From: Dimorphilus gyrociliatus
Lineage: Eukaryota > Annelida > Polychaeta > Dinophilidae
DNA: 64,000 nucleotides
Assembly: GCA_904063045.1 (NCBI GenBank)
Contig: CAJFCJ010000001.1
Span: 1,557,501 to 1,621,500, forward strand
Direction of reading: 5' to 3'
Shown here: one piece after another, positions 11,222 through 23,516 of the stretch
Numbering within the stretch: position 1 is the stretch's first letter
Layout of the letters: the number at the start of each line of letters is the position of its first letter
Program-made: the position numbers and the translations under genes
The notes under the pieces: model-generated
Database searches by the model: none
What the model was told of the DNA's origin: nothing
The model's input: only the letters and a program-made list of their open reading frames with translations

Positions 11222-12383
11222 AACATAATAACGAGATTATAAGATTTTTCTATTTTCATATTTAACTTATATGAAGTTGCTATTTTCAAATTGCTACGAT
11301 TATCTATGTTTTTTTTTCCCTCATGCATCTCTTTGATTTAAGCGTTCTTTCCAAATAAAACAGAAAACAAAATTTATCTAATTAAGCAACACTTACCTTC
11401 TTGCCATTCAAACATACAATTTCACAATAGATGTATGCTTTTGTATTTAAGAAACAAAGATTGGCGCTAATTAGCTTTTTATCATTTTATTGTCAATCTA
11501 AATGGTATTTATCTTAACATGAAAATATTCACATTTAGTTTATTAAGAAAGTAATTGCATTAGTAGTTTTTTTTAATAGGAGGATATATTTAACTTTTAA
11601 TTACATAATATACAGTACATGTATATATTGTTTACCATTTTCATCGTATGAATGAAAAATAGTAAATGAATGAACTTAAAAACGGCACAAAACATATAAT
11701 TTTTTAATTCTTATTCAAGTTATTTTAAAGAATTTAAAGAAAACATTATATATTTAAAATTTAGTATGAAAATAATCATTTCCATTTTTTCAAAAATTTT
11801 AGATATATAAACCATCAGTAATCAGTAAATATTTAAAATGTCGGTTACCTCTAGTTTTTGGCGGCCATTTTTATTTTTCGGTCCAACATAACGCCTAAAA
11901 AAGTAATCCGGTAAAAAAAATACAAATTCAGCCAATCAGCAATCAACTAGGACTGTTAAATTTACGCGGACTGGTTACGCGACCGTTTTGTAGTTTTTTG
12001 AATTTATTATCGTAAATATTTGCATCTTAGATTGTTCCGATGAAGGTAAGAAATTGATTTATTATCGATTAATTTAAGTAATAATTTTTACAATCTCTTC
12101 CTTGTAATTAATCTTCATTAACATCTTCTAATAGCTTACAATTGCGTCTCTTGTTTATTGTGTGATACACAAGAGACTATTATAGTTAAATGATAAAAAT
12201 TTCTTTGTTAGCTTCTTAAATTACACCAAGTTTCTAGAACTTTTTGAGTTTATATACATTCTTTATAATGATTCCCATCTTAACAGTTGTGTTTTAATTG
12301 TTTTCATAACGTTTGCTAGATATAACTCTAAGGCTAACCAAAGCAAATCACAATAAGGGCGATAAAGAATCAATATATTCAAA
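11222..12383. other. Upstream region and 5' UTR exon of the CENP-F gene
   Basis: No coding frame. AT-rich to about 11850, then a promoter-like stretch (11850-12030). A probable non-coding exon ends at the donor GAAG|GTAAG near 12046, and its acceptor lies shortly before the ATG, perhaps TTTGCTAG at about 12319. Confidence 0.45.
11932..12002 (+). promoter_or_regulatory. CCAAT box and CHR-like element before CENP-F
   Basis: CCAAT at 11932-11936 (in GCCAATCAGC) is followed about 60 bases later by TTTGAA at 11997-12002. That pairing, NF-Y site plus CHR, is the usual arrangement in G2/M genes controlled by the MuvB/B-Myb complex, which fits a CENP-F gene. Both motifs are short and the inference is tentative. 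Confidence 0.3.
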
Positions 12384-15300
12384 ATGAGTTGGAAAAACGA
12401 AGAATGGAAAAGTGATTTACCTAACAAAGCTGTAGTCGAAATTGAGAAATTAGAAAAGCTGCTATCTTGCACCCAAAATGATTTAAAACAAAGGACATTG
12501 AAGTGCGAGACTCTACAACAATGTATTGATAAAGAAAAAAAGAAAACTGAAGATGCTAAAAATGAATTATCATATCTTAACCGTAACTCAGATCATTTTG
12601 CAAACTTGTGTAAAGAATCAGAATCGAAAAGGGTAAAACTTGAACATGAAATTCAAGCCAGAGATAATAAAATTAACTGTCTGGAATGCGATATTTCAAA
12701 AAGGGGTCAAAAAATTAATGATCTCGAATTAAAACTTAAATCTTTTGAAGGAGAAATTCGAAGAGTTCATAATTCAGCACCGTCCAGAAGCGATTTGGAA
12801 GAGAGTTCTTTAAGAATTCACAATTTGACTGCCGAGTTAGCCGTCGAGAAGGAAAAACGCTTAGACACAGAAAAGAAATTACAAGAGCTAGAAGATTTAG
12901 CGGGAAAAGATGTTGTTACACTTCGACAAAGAACCGAAGCTCTCGAAAAAGAGAGATCTACTCTTTTACTGAAACTTGACAACCAGAACATGGTACTTTC
13001 TTCATCCAAAAATAAAAAGGAACAAGAACAAAATGACGAAATTAAAACTCTTAAGGAACGATTACAAAGCACCGAAAGGGAAAGAGCAAACATGGAAAAG
13101 TTGTATAAAAATATTCAGATATCTTTTTTCAACTTGGAGCAAGTCAAGGCGAAGCTAGAAGGAGAAATGTCTAAAAATGATGCTCAACTCAAGAGAAAGA
13201 AGGACGAGTTAGAAAAAGCGATAAAAGGTTTGGAAGAACTTCAAAGACAACTTGGAAAGTTACGAGGAGAGAAAGAGATGATTAGAAATGATTTCACTAA
13301 AGCTGAACAACAAAATCAGGATTTAAGGGATAGAATGAAAAAGCTACTCGACGAATCTTCATGCCAGAAGCAAAATATTGACTCGGTTAAATTATCTTTA
13401 GAAAATAGGTTGAAAGAAAAAGAAAAAGATCTAGAGTTAGAGAGAAAAGAGATAATGGAAGTTCGTAGAACTGCTCAATCAACTATCGATGATCTTCGAG
13501 CAAAAATAGCTGATAATACTAAGGCGGTATGTCCTTTCAACATGAATTTTTTTTTGTACCTCAGTTGAATAATGCTCATAGTAATCAATGTAGATTGAAC
13601 TATACCGTACTCATTACTGATTTAGTTGTTCGATTAAGAATTATTAAATCTTTAATTGTTTTTATATTTTATATTCTTGGTTGTTTTTACCTAATATTTT
13701 GATTTTATTCAAGGCTACTGAAAAACAGAGAGAGCTAGAACTGGAATTAGATAGTTTTCGCTCTAAATATACAAGAATAACGGATTGTGCAAGTGACTAC
13801 GAAGTAAAAGTAAAGAATTTATCTGAATACAACCAGATACTGAAAGATAAAATAGAAAGCCTGAAAATGGAAAATGATACATTAACGGTTTGTGTCTAAA
13901 TTCTATGCTCATAGAAATGTATATAATTATAATTTATTTCGTTATCAATTTTAGGAAAAATCGAAAATGGCGGACACGAAAATTGAAGGCGAAATGCATC
14001 ATTTGGAGAGAAATATAGAGGAAATCAAAAGAGAGAATGAGAAAAAAGATTTCACAATCTCAGCCTTAGAAAGGCAGCTGAATACTGCTACGTCTAATAC
14101 ATCTGACTTAAAAAAACAGCTTGCTGAACTGGAATCAAATTATAGAAGTAAAAGTGAAGACTATGAGAAGATTGAGGTAAATCTGAAGGAAGCTAAAAAT
14201 ATGAGTCTTAAAAATGAGAATCATGTAACGAGTCTCGAACGAAAAATTACCAAGTTAGAAAAGGAAAGAGATGAGAAAAAGTTAGAGGTAGAGAAGTGTT
14301 CAAACGATTATTACTCTCAGAGATCTGAACTTGCCTCTCTCAGAAGTCAAATTCAAAAGAAAGATGATGAAATTGAATGTATTCAAAATCAATTGTCACA
14401 AGCAAAGGGGAAACTCAAAGTGATCGAAGAGCAGAGAACAGATTATGAAAAAGAGCGTACTCGTCTATTAACAGAAAACGAGAAAAATGATTCTCTTGTA
14501 CATAAATTGACAGAAGAGTTGAACAACGAGAAGACAGCTGTTCAAAATCAGAGAACAAGTCTGAAAAGGCAACAAGAATCCTACGATCAATTAACCAAAA
14601 AGTATAATGATATCTGTAAATTAAGCGATGAAAGAGGGAAAGAGTTAACTGCTCAACGCGATACTGCCTCCGCTAATGAACGCCACTACGATAATATAAC
14701 ATCTCGATTAAATGCTGCCGAAAATGAAAATACGAAACTAACAGCATCAATAAAGTACACTTTTCTTTTTGTAAAACATATTTTAAGTCTATTATTTTAA
14801 CTTTTAATTATATTTTTCATAGCGAATTGAGAGCGCAGCTGGAGGAATATCGAAAGAATTTATCTTCGGAAAGAGAACTTCGTCTTAGCGCCGAGCAAAA
14901 GAATGCTGAATTAACTAATGAGCATAAGACTAACGAGACTAACGTTGAAAGTAAAGCATATCTTTATTTCTCTTTATTTTATTATCTATTAATCGCTGAT
15001 AAATAATATTTTTAGATATTATTTTACGTTCAAAAGCCAAGCTTGAGAGTATGGAAAAAGAGAATATTAATTTGAAAAATGATTATCAAAACATCGAAAA
15101 GCAGCTTAACGAAACCGACGAAAAACTTCAGGAGTTGTCGAAGAAATACAAAGATAATGAAGATGAGAAGAATTATTTAGTAGAAAGAGTAAATAAACTC
15201 ACTTCAGATTACGAATTAATGAGCAAATCGAAAAATGAACTCGAAGAAGAAATGGATAAATTGAAAATCGATATGGAGGAAAAGTGCAATTCAAGCCGAA

Positions 15301-18300
15301 AATTAGAAGCAGATTTAGCAAACAAAAATCAACAGATGATAGATATATTGGCTAAGTTTGAAAAGAATTCTACATCTGATAAAGACGAAATAAAAGATAT
15401 GATGTCCGAAAATGATCGCTTGAACGCCTGCGTAGAAGAATTAAAGAAGGAAAATAAATTGTTAAATGCACGTTTGGAAGGTAATACAAGGAATCTTGAA
15501 AACTACTTAGAGAAGATGAACTCTGAGAAAGATAAATTTCAGGAAATTGAATCGAAATTATTAAATAAAGATGAAGAATTAATCGCAATTACTGACCAAC
15601 TACAAACTACTGAAGAGAAATTGAAACAAGTCAAAGCCGATTTCGAGATTGTCAGTGAACGTAATAAGGATTTAATTTCAAAAATTGAATGTAATCCTTT
15701 TGAAAATGAAGTAAAAATGTTAAACAACGAAAAAGATAAGCTAATTGCCGATTTACAAACTAAGGATCACGAATTAGAGAGTTCTGTTGTAACTCTATCA
15801 GAAATAAAAAATCAACTTTTGAATCTGAAAGAAATTCAAATTAAGTTAGAGTCTGACCTCCAAAGAAGCAATAACGAAAATGAAGAATTAAATACGAATT
15901 ATACAAAGTTGAATTCTGAATACCAATCCATTAACGAAGAATTAACAAAATCTAAGAAGCAGAATATTGAATTGAACGAATTGATTTCCTGCGCAATTAA
16001 AGAAAAGGATGTTAATATTAATTCAAAAGAAAAAGAATTGGAAGAAGTAAAGAACGAAAAAGAAAAATTACACGTTGAATTGGAAAATTTCGCTATAAAA
16101 TTAAAGGAAACGGAGAACAAACTTAATGAATCGAGTAATAAATTAACGACATTGGAGCAGAGTTTTTCTGAAAAACAAAAGGAATTAGATAACGAAAGAC
16201 AAAAGAGTAAAGATCAAAGTGAACATTTATTACAGTTGGAAGAAAATACGAAGGAATTAGAGAAGAAATTATCCGATTCGAATCAGCAATTGGAAAAGTT
16301 GGTTCACAATGAAACTGTTGATTGCAATTTGAAAGAAAAAGTTGAGGAAAAATTCGAAATGGAAAAAGCCGAACTTATTTCCCAGTTAGATCAATGTCAT
16401 AAAAAACTCGCTGAACAGTTAACTTCTCTAGATGAACGTGACCAGGAAAAACTTCGTCTAGATTCTCTTGTCTCCGCTCATGAAGCTAGAGTAGGAAATT
16501 TAACGGCTAAATTAAAGATATTCGAAGAAAAGAACATGACAATGAGAGAAAAATTGTCGAAGGCAAATTTCAATCTTGACCTAATGCAAGGTAATTCAGA
16601 GGAAACCATTAAAGAGAACGAGGAACTTCAAACTAAACTCGAGAATTTACAGCAATCTTTAAATAATTCTCAAAGAACGTTAGACGAGAAAACTAAAGCT
16701 TTGAAAGACATGGAACAATTACAAGAAAAGACTCAAAAGTTATCTTCCGACTACAATTCGATGTCGGCAGAAAATAAAAATTTGACTGAACAATTAAACA
16801 ATCTACGAGCTAAATATGATGATATAACGAAGAAATGTTCACAGTTTGAAAGTTCATCTGCTGAGGAGAAGACATCACTATTGACCTTAAATACGGAAAT
16901 TAAAAAAGCAGAAGATGTAAGGTCAAATTTAGAATTTTCTTTAGGGGAAAAGGAAAAGATTATTGAGACTTTGAAAAAGAAGTTAGAGTATATCGCAAAC
17001 GAAAAATCGTCTGAAGAGATGAAAGTAAAAACTCTGGAGGGTGAAATTTTGGATATTAAACAAAAATTGGAAAATGCTTTGGAAGAAATCTTTGTTCTTA
17101 AGGCCGACAGCGATAAGAAGTTCGATGAAGAAAAGGAAAAATTACAAGAATTGTGCAATAATAAGACAGAAATAATTAACCAATTAAAAACTGACATTGA
17201 TTATTATTCGTCTAAATTCATTAGGTCTGAGAAAGACGTCGAACAATTGAACAGCCAATTATCACACTCTCAGACGGAGTTGGCCACATATAAGGAAAAA
17301 CTCGACGAAATGAAAGCTAAATTGTCTGATGAAAAGTTTGAAAATGAAACTATTGTTGCTGAACACGAGAGTACTATTAAGAAATTCGAGCGGCAATTAG
17401 ACGAACTAAGGGAAAACAACTCCCAATTACAAATATCTGTTGAAGAAATAAATTCAAAATATTACGAGCTTAAAGATCAGTCCAGTAGTAAAGGTAACCT
17501 CTCATCTGATGACTATACACGACTCACAGAGAGTATGGAAGAAAAATGTAAAGAAGTAACAGAAATGGAAAAACAATGTAAATATTTAGAGGAAGAAAAT
17601 GATAAACTCAAATCAGAATTGTCAAAGATTGAGGAAAGTTTAAAGTCTGCCATTTCCGAGAAGAAGAAATTAGCGGCAAAAGTGAAAGCTAGCTCGAAAA
17701 AGGATATAGAAAAGAATGTATTCGAGCAGGTGATGAATAGTAAGGAAGTTGAAAATTTAAGAACATTAGTGAATGAAGCTGCTACCGAAAGAAGTCGTTT
17801 AGTACAGAAAAATACAGATTTAGAACAATTGAATTATCAATTGGAAGAAAGTCTGAAAGAAGCTACCGAGAAAAATAGTCAATTGGAGTTGACAATTAAA
17901 TCTCTTGAAGAAAGAAGCGACTCTTCTTCCGATAATTCATTATCCGATAAAGATTGTATAATTATAGGAACCGAGAATATGAAAGAACCAACTGAACGAT
18001 TGGGATCAAGTAAAACTACGCCAACATTTACAAAGGAAAAGAGTTCCTCTAAGAATTTAGAAATGTTACAGAATTTAAAAATGAAAGTGAATTCTCGCGA
18101 AGAAAAAATTAAGGCTCTTAAAAGTAGTACAGCAACTGCAATTGAACAAAAAGATGGAAGCGAAGTTAAAAAGTTACAATCTTATTTAGAAAGAGCAATG
18201 GACGATTTAAAAGAAACGAGAGAAGAATATCAAAAGAAAATTGAGAGTTTTAGAACAATGCAAAAAGATCTCGAAGAGAAATACGCCGCCGATAAACGAA

Positions 18301-19224
18301 GAAGTATAGACGATAATCGAAGGACATTTAAAGAATTGGTTAAAACTCAAAAGGAGAGAGATGAACTTCGAAGAAAGCTGGGTTTTTCTTCTTCTTCTTC
18401 TTCTCATAGATTAGCTGAAGTACAATCGTCATCAAGTACAAATCGGCGGTCTCCTCGATTGGCCAATAGAGCTGTTGATGAGGTTGCGCACACTTTACTT
18501 AAATCAACGCCAGAAAGAATATTATCAAAAAGAAAAGTTGCCGTAGAGGAATCGAATATACACATGTCTCCAACCAAAACACTATCGCCTATATCAAAAG
18601 CAGTCAGGACACCGCTCGGTGACGTCAGGGAATACGATAATGGAAAATTAAATAAGCGTTTGAAAATTAATGAAGAAGAGGTATATAATATTATTTAATT
18701 TACATATCAGATAACTGTTTAATTGGAAGATTGATTGATTGATTAATCATTTCTTTTAGAGATAGATTTTAAAATTTGTTTCTTATTAATTTTCTATTTA
18801 AAGACTAAAACAACGTTATAACATTTTTTTTTAGATTGTTCAAGTTTCTTTTGGTACGTTGATGTTTAGTTTTTATGACTGGAGCTAATATTTTTTTATT
18901 GGGAATGAAAAAAACAAAACAAACAAACAAAAAAGCCTTACCAAATCAGATCATCTTACCTATAATCCTCCTAATTCTTACATTTAAATAGTTATTTTTA
19001 TTTAAAATTTGCTTGAAGATAAAATCATAATATCATTCCTAATGAATAGCAAAAAAAAAATTTCACATAGCTTTTTGTATTCTTTATATTAAATGTTCGA
19101 AAAATATACTAAAAGTTATTAATTTTTGTATTTTCAGATGTTGAACATCATCGAAACTCCCAGTGTTCCGAAGAAGAAAATTGTCGCGACTATTCCTAGT
19201 GAGAACGAATGCACCTCACAATAA
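12384..19224 (+). CDS. CENPF: CENP-F (mitosin) homologue with C-terminal CaaX box
   Basis: Six exons (12384-13526, 13714-13887, 13955-14754, 14823-14950, 15016-18680, 19138-19224) sum to 1998 residues in phase. The start MSWKNEEWKSDLP matches the conserved CENP-F N-terminus (human MSWALEEWKEGLP), the microtubule-binding end. Nearly all of the rest is coiled coil rich in Lys and Glu, with a later segment SCQKQNIDSVKLSLENRLKE resembling human SCQRQNAESARCSLEQKIKE. The C-terminal 150 residues are Ser/Pro-rich with SPRLANR, TPLGDV and a basic KRLKI stretch. The last small exon ends ECTSQ, a CaaX box of the Gln-ending kind that farnesyltransferase prefers (human CKVQ). CENP-F is farnesylated and acts at the G2 nuclear envelope and outer kinetochore. 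At about 2000 residues it is shorter than human (about 3100), probably through loss of coiled-coil repeats. Confidence 0.88.
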
Positions 19225-19916
19225 TTCTTCACTTCATTCACGTGTACATATCTTTGAAAAATATCGAAAACTCAAAAAAAAACTCTCTATAAACACTATT
19301 TAATCATTCCTAGGTCTCAGATGTGTTTATTTCTTTTGCGGTCTATTCATTCTCTCTTTCTTTTTTATAGTATACAACTAGTATCATTTTAACATGTAAC
19401 CCATTTAACTATTTATACATAGTTATAGCCTGAAAAAAAATAAACAATCTATTTTTAGACAATCGTTTATTACTATTTGCCATTGTTAATTATTGAAACG
19501 AAGAAAAAAATGTAATTGAAAAGGAGCTGATAGCTGGCTTTATAAAAGATTTGCTCTAAAACTTTTAATCTTAACGCATAGCTAGTTTGTTTTTGTTGCT
19601 CTAAAGAAAATACCTTGCAGGAAAAGTGTGATCGTATATACTTGATAGATGAAAGATAGATTTGTTTACGAAAATGGTACATTTTCACATAAGGTATATG
19701 CAAAATGTATTGATAAGTATTGAGAAAAAATACGATCTTCAATTATGAGTTTTTTTTTTTTTGCAGTATTATTCATTGTGTGTAAAATAAAATATTGTTC
19801 ATATTATAAACGGATTGAATCCATATTCAAATCCTCCGATAATGTTCTATTTCGTACTTGAGGTCTAGTGCAAAATATTTAGGTAGGTTGAGATACAATC
19901 TTTTGCGATAAAACAA
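19225..19916. other. Convergent 3' region, nothing recognised
   Basis: It lies between the CENP-F stop and the CCM2 stop. Several AATAAA hexamers (for example near 19438 and 19787) fit poly(A) signals. No credible coding frame. Confidence 0.5.
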
Positions 19917-21453
19917 TTATACAAACCGCTTTCCGAAGGCTTCGTTCCAACTTCTGTCATCTTCTATTCCAATTTGACGAAGAAAATTTTCGAAAAACGC
20001 TTTATCCTCTGCCGGTATAAAGGGTCTCATACCTTTTAAGAAAACAGGAAGAGTAGCTTAATAGAACAAATAAACAATAAATCTTTTAACAGAACAAACC
20101 GCTTAATAGAAATATACGATCACGCCCATACAATTCCCGTATACTATTACAAAAGTCAGGGAATGGCATTCCAGATTCATATCTGGCTTTCATCAAGACA
20201 GCGTATCTTTTCAATTCCTCTGTGCTTAATCTTTCTTGAAGCTTAAATAATAAAAAAATTTTATGCCTCTAAAGGTTAAAAAACGAAAGAAAACTTTAAA
20301 TACCTTATTCATATAATCGTCTAAAATTTCATTTTTCCTCTCTCCATCTTCTGAATCTGATGAACTTGTATCCGAATCTCGTCCAGAATTTGTAGAATAT
20401 CTAAATATAGTAATAAAACACATAACATAAAGTGCTATATTTTTATATGAACCATTTAAAACAACTAACAATGTGGGATAACCAATAGTTCTAAAATCTC
20501 CAGTCATATTTGATATTGAAGTATCTAATTAAAAAAAAAAACAGGGCTATCATTTTTTCCAATAGGAACAAAACCTTAAAATGATATAATCAAACCTGGA
20601 TAGGATATAGACGTTCTCGGAGTAGCATTACCAGAATACATTCTATCTTCAAAGTACCGGCTTGAGTCAGTGTACATAATTTCGAAACATTGTTTAACAA
20701 GTGAACACAATTCTTCAGCATTTTCCTGTTTTTTTTTTAAAAAAAAAATAAGTAAATAAACAATGTTAATTAAATTTTCGTTTACCTTTTCGTGTACAAG
20801 CAAAACGCATAATTTACAATATCCAATATTTTCTTGATCATCAGCTGTGTTAATTTAATTTACTTTATTTGTATTTTTGTATTATAAAAAATAAAAATAC
20901 TTACTAAATTTTATGGCAACTAGGTGTAAATCATCGTCTTTAATATAGCATATAGCTGCAATCTCATTTATATGTATACGAAGGAAAACATCTAAGGTAT
21001 CATCCCTTCGAACAAGCTTAATGTTTGTGGCACTAACTGATATGACTGAATCGTTTTTCCCATTTAAATTCCATATTACATCGCCTCTTGCCTAAAAAGA
21101 GAATTTCAAAATATTTAAAGAATTTCTTCATATGTTTAAATTATATATATACTGTATATACTGACTTTGCCTTTATCAATATGTTTTAAAACTTCACACC
21201 TGCTATTCATGTCTAAAGTACATGGTATGTTGTTTAAAACTCCAGCTATCTGTAAAATATAACAGTTTATAACTTTATTTGTATTTCTTTTCTACAGGGA
21301 TAAGTGTGCTATCTTTTTAAAAAAAACATAACAAGTTACTTTTATTTCTTTTTCTAGATATCCATGAATTAAAATAGAGATATCGGGTACACGATAATCA
21401 GGAGGGATTAGCTTAATGTCAGTTAAAGATCGTTTATCCGATCGAAATCCCAT
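19917..21453 (-). CDS. CCM2: CCM2 (malcavernin) homologue
   Basis: At least six minus-strand exons. The N-terminus gives a PTB domain: YLEKEIKIAGVLNNIPCTLD (human [20 protein letters not shown]), then CEVLKHIDKGKARG, SVSATNIKLVRRDD, RIHINEIAAICYIKDDDLHL and, in the next exons, ENAEELCSLVKQCFEIMYTD (human AAEELCCLLGQVFQVVYTE). A Ser/Asp-rich linker leads to the C-terminal harmonin-homology-like domain: EILDDYM, RYAVLMKARYESGMPFPDFC, IRELYGRDRIFLL, MRPFIPAEDKAFFENFL and the end SWNEAFGKRFV. CCM2 scaffolds KRIT1 and MEKK3 signalling at cell junctions. The PTB domain binds NPxF/Y peptides. The start ATG at 21453 gives MGFRSDKRS. It lies head to head with TP53RK about 400 bases away. Confidence 0.9.
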
Positions 21454-21850
21454 TATTTACAGCTTCTCCTAGAATAGGAGTGTTTTACCATTAACCAGTT
21501 TTTTTTGTTATTGGGTATGTCTAAATTACTGAATAATATATCCCTAAAACTTTATTCCTTTAACTTTTCCACGTATTATTGTTAATTTAAAGGTATTTGT
21601 TTGATTTCCGCTGAATAATTATCTTAAATATATGATAAATAGTTTAAATTAGAAACTACACGTGATTCTGTTATAAATATACCTTTTTTTCGATACACTG
21701 TCAATTTGTATAAAAAAAACAATTTTCGGTGCTTATTTTCTCGGAATGCATCAAGTTTAGTTGATTAATTATAAGAAGGTGTTAGATGGTTTTTTGTATA
21801 TAAGTTATTAAATGCATTGATTTTGTTTACTATTTTCAATAGGCACTAAA
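21454..21850. promoter_or_regulatory. Divergent promoter between CCM2 and TP53RK
   Basis: About 400 bases separate the two start codons, so both promoters must lie here. No TATA box or striking motif. An acceptor-like TTTTCAATAG just before 21841 suggests that TP53RK has a spliced 5' UTR. Confidence 0.5.
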
Positions 21851-22589
21851 ATGAGTGAATCACATGTTCAAGAAGAGGGTTTTTTATTTCAAGGAGCAGA
21901 AGCTAGAGTCTATAAGAAAACATTGTATGGAAAGCAAATTATTATTAAAGAACGTTTCTCAAAAAAGTATCGTCATCCAGTTCTTGATAGTCATCTCACT
22001 GATCAAAGACTAAAATCTGAAGTACGCGCCATATTGAAATGTTCTTCTTGTGGTGAGTTCTTTTTCCGAATGATTTTTTCATAGTTTGATATATTTATTT
22101 CTATTGATAGGAATAAAAACTCCTGTAATATATATGGTAGATTTTAACTCGAGTAAAATCTATATGGAATACATAGCTGAATCTATAACCATAAGGGACT
22201 ATATTGAAAATTTTTTAAAAGATGGTGGAAATATTAATGAGTTGGCTAGTCTTGGGAGACAGATGGGTAAACTTATTGGCAGCTTGCATGCGAATGGTAT
22301 CATACATGGAGACCTGACTACTTCTAATATTCTAATAAAATCCAAAGAAAGTGGATGCGACCTAATACCCATTGATTTTGGCTTGAGTAGCTTAGGAAGA
22401 TTACCAGAGGATCAGGGTGTTGATCTCTATGTTTTGGAGAGGGCAATGCTGAGCACCCACTTGAATTCGGAAAAGCTATTTGAGGAATTACTAGACGAGT
22501 ATAGACTTAGCTTTCAAGGCGGTTTGGAAGCTTTGAACAAATTAAGTGAAGTTAGGATGAGAGGACGTAAGAGAACAATGGTTGGATAA
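21851..22589 (+). CDS. TP53RK: TP53RK / BUD32 atypical kinase of the KEOPS complex
   Basis: Two exons (21851-22052 and 22111-22589) join in phase to 226 residues, the usual size of this small kinase. Visible motifs: an N-terminal nucleotide loop (FLFQGAEARVYKK), the lysine of IIIKERFSKKYRHP, a helix with LDSHLTDQRLKSEVRA, the catalytic HGDLTTSNIL, the metal-binding DFGLS, and the C-terminal EVRMRGRKRTMVG, which is the basic tail conserved from Bud32 to human TP53RK. The family supplies the kinase/ATPase of KEOPS, which makes the t6A modification of ANN-decoding tRNAs. It is divergent from CCM2. Confidence 0.95.
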
Positions 22590-23516
22590 AAGAGAACATT
22601 TCACATTTTTTGATTTATTCTGTTCGTTTCTGTTCGTTCCTTGGTTAAAATCCAGGTTATTCATAGTAGACTATATGCATTTTTGATACAAGAAGCTCTA
22701 CGTCTAAAAAAATTGGTCTTTTAAATATACACTCAACGTTTCGTATTTCTGCAATTCTAACCTATTTTTTTTGGGTTATTTGTAGGCTTAGTATTTAATT
22801 ACAATTCTTCAATCACTACAGCCTTCTTCTATTTGACAACATCAAAAGTATTTCAAGACGAAGAATATATAACATAAGTATTTGTTCAAACTTTTACAAA
22901 TCACAAAAGTTTAGGCCTAGAAAATAATTGAAATAGTTAGAGAGGAAATTTCAATTATTAAAAAGCAATCGGCCAACCTCAAGGGTCTTAAGATTTATAA
23001 AAAATTATAAGTTTCTGATATCTTATTAATAGAATATTCATTGAAATATTTTCTAGACAGGAAAGATTAATAATATACAGCCTGATTTATTGTTTGAAAA
23101 AAAAACAACTCATCCGATAGATGGCTCTTGAAACAGAGACGTACGTAATCGATGCTTATAGTTCAGTGCGTTGAAGACGGCGTTCGTAAGAAGGCGTCGT
23201 TCGACGCTTATCTGTTTTCGATTTATATAACTAGAATAAACAAAGAAAATATGATGTCGATTATAGGTTTGTTAAAAGCTGAATATTGATGTATTTATGA
23301 TCATGTTTTTACCACTAGAGACATGTAATTAAAGGTGTTGAAAGGATTGAAAGAAGGAGATAGAAGCAGTGTGGAACGACAAACAGAGTGTGTGTGAGAG
23401 AGAGAGAGCGCGAGAGAGGTAAGGAGAGAGAGAGAGAGGAAAAGAGGGAAGAAATAAGAAAGTCGAAGCTAAAGCGATAGTTAAAAAAAAACAAGAAAGA
23501 GAATCTAAATGGAATA
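22590..23516. other. Intergenic / 5' UTR of the tetraspanin gene
   Basis: AT-rich until about 23130, then a CpG-richer patch (23140-23215, with GAAGACGGCGTTCG and AAGGCGTCGTTCGACG) that looks like a promoter or first-exon region. After it comes a purine tract at 23392-23450. No coding frame before the ATG at 23517. Confidence 0.45.
23392..23450. repeat. GA-rich purine tract in the tetraspanin 5' leader
   Basis: Near-continuous GAGAGA/GGAGAG purine sequence about 70-125 bases before the tetraspanin start codon. GAGA tracts in this position can bind GAGA-type factors. The apparent Leu/Ser-rich minus-strand frames here are just this repeat read backwards. Confidence 0.6.

Noticed and set aside
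15370-17197. Several minus-strand ORFs under the CENP-F coiled-coil exon
   Set aside because: Ser/Phe-rich shadows of Glu/Lys-rich coiled-coil codons on the plus strand.
18681-18698. Stop at 18698 as the C-terminus of CENP-F
   Set aside because: A donor at 18681 splices in phase to an exon ending in a CaaX box typical of CENP-F, so the stop is read as intronic.
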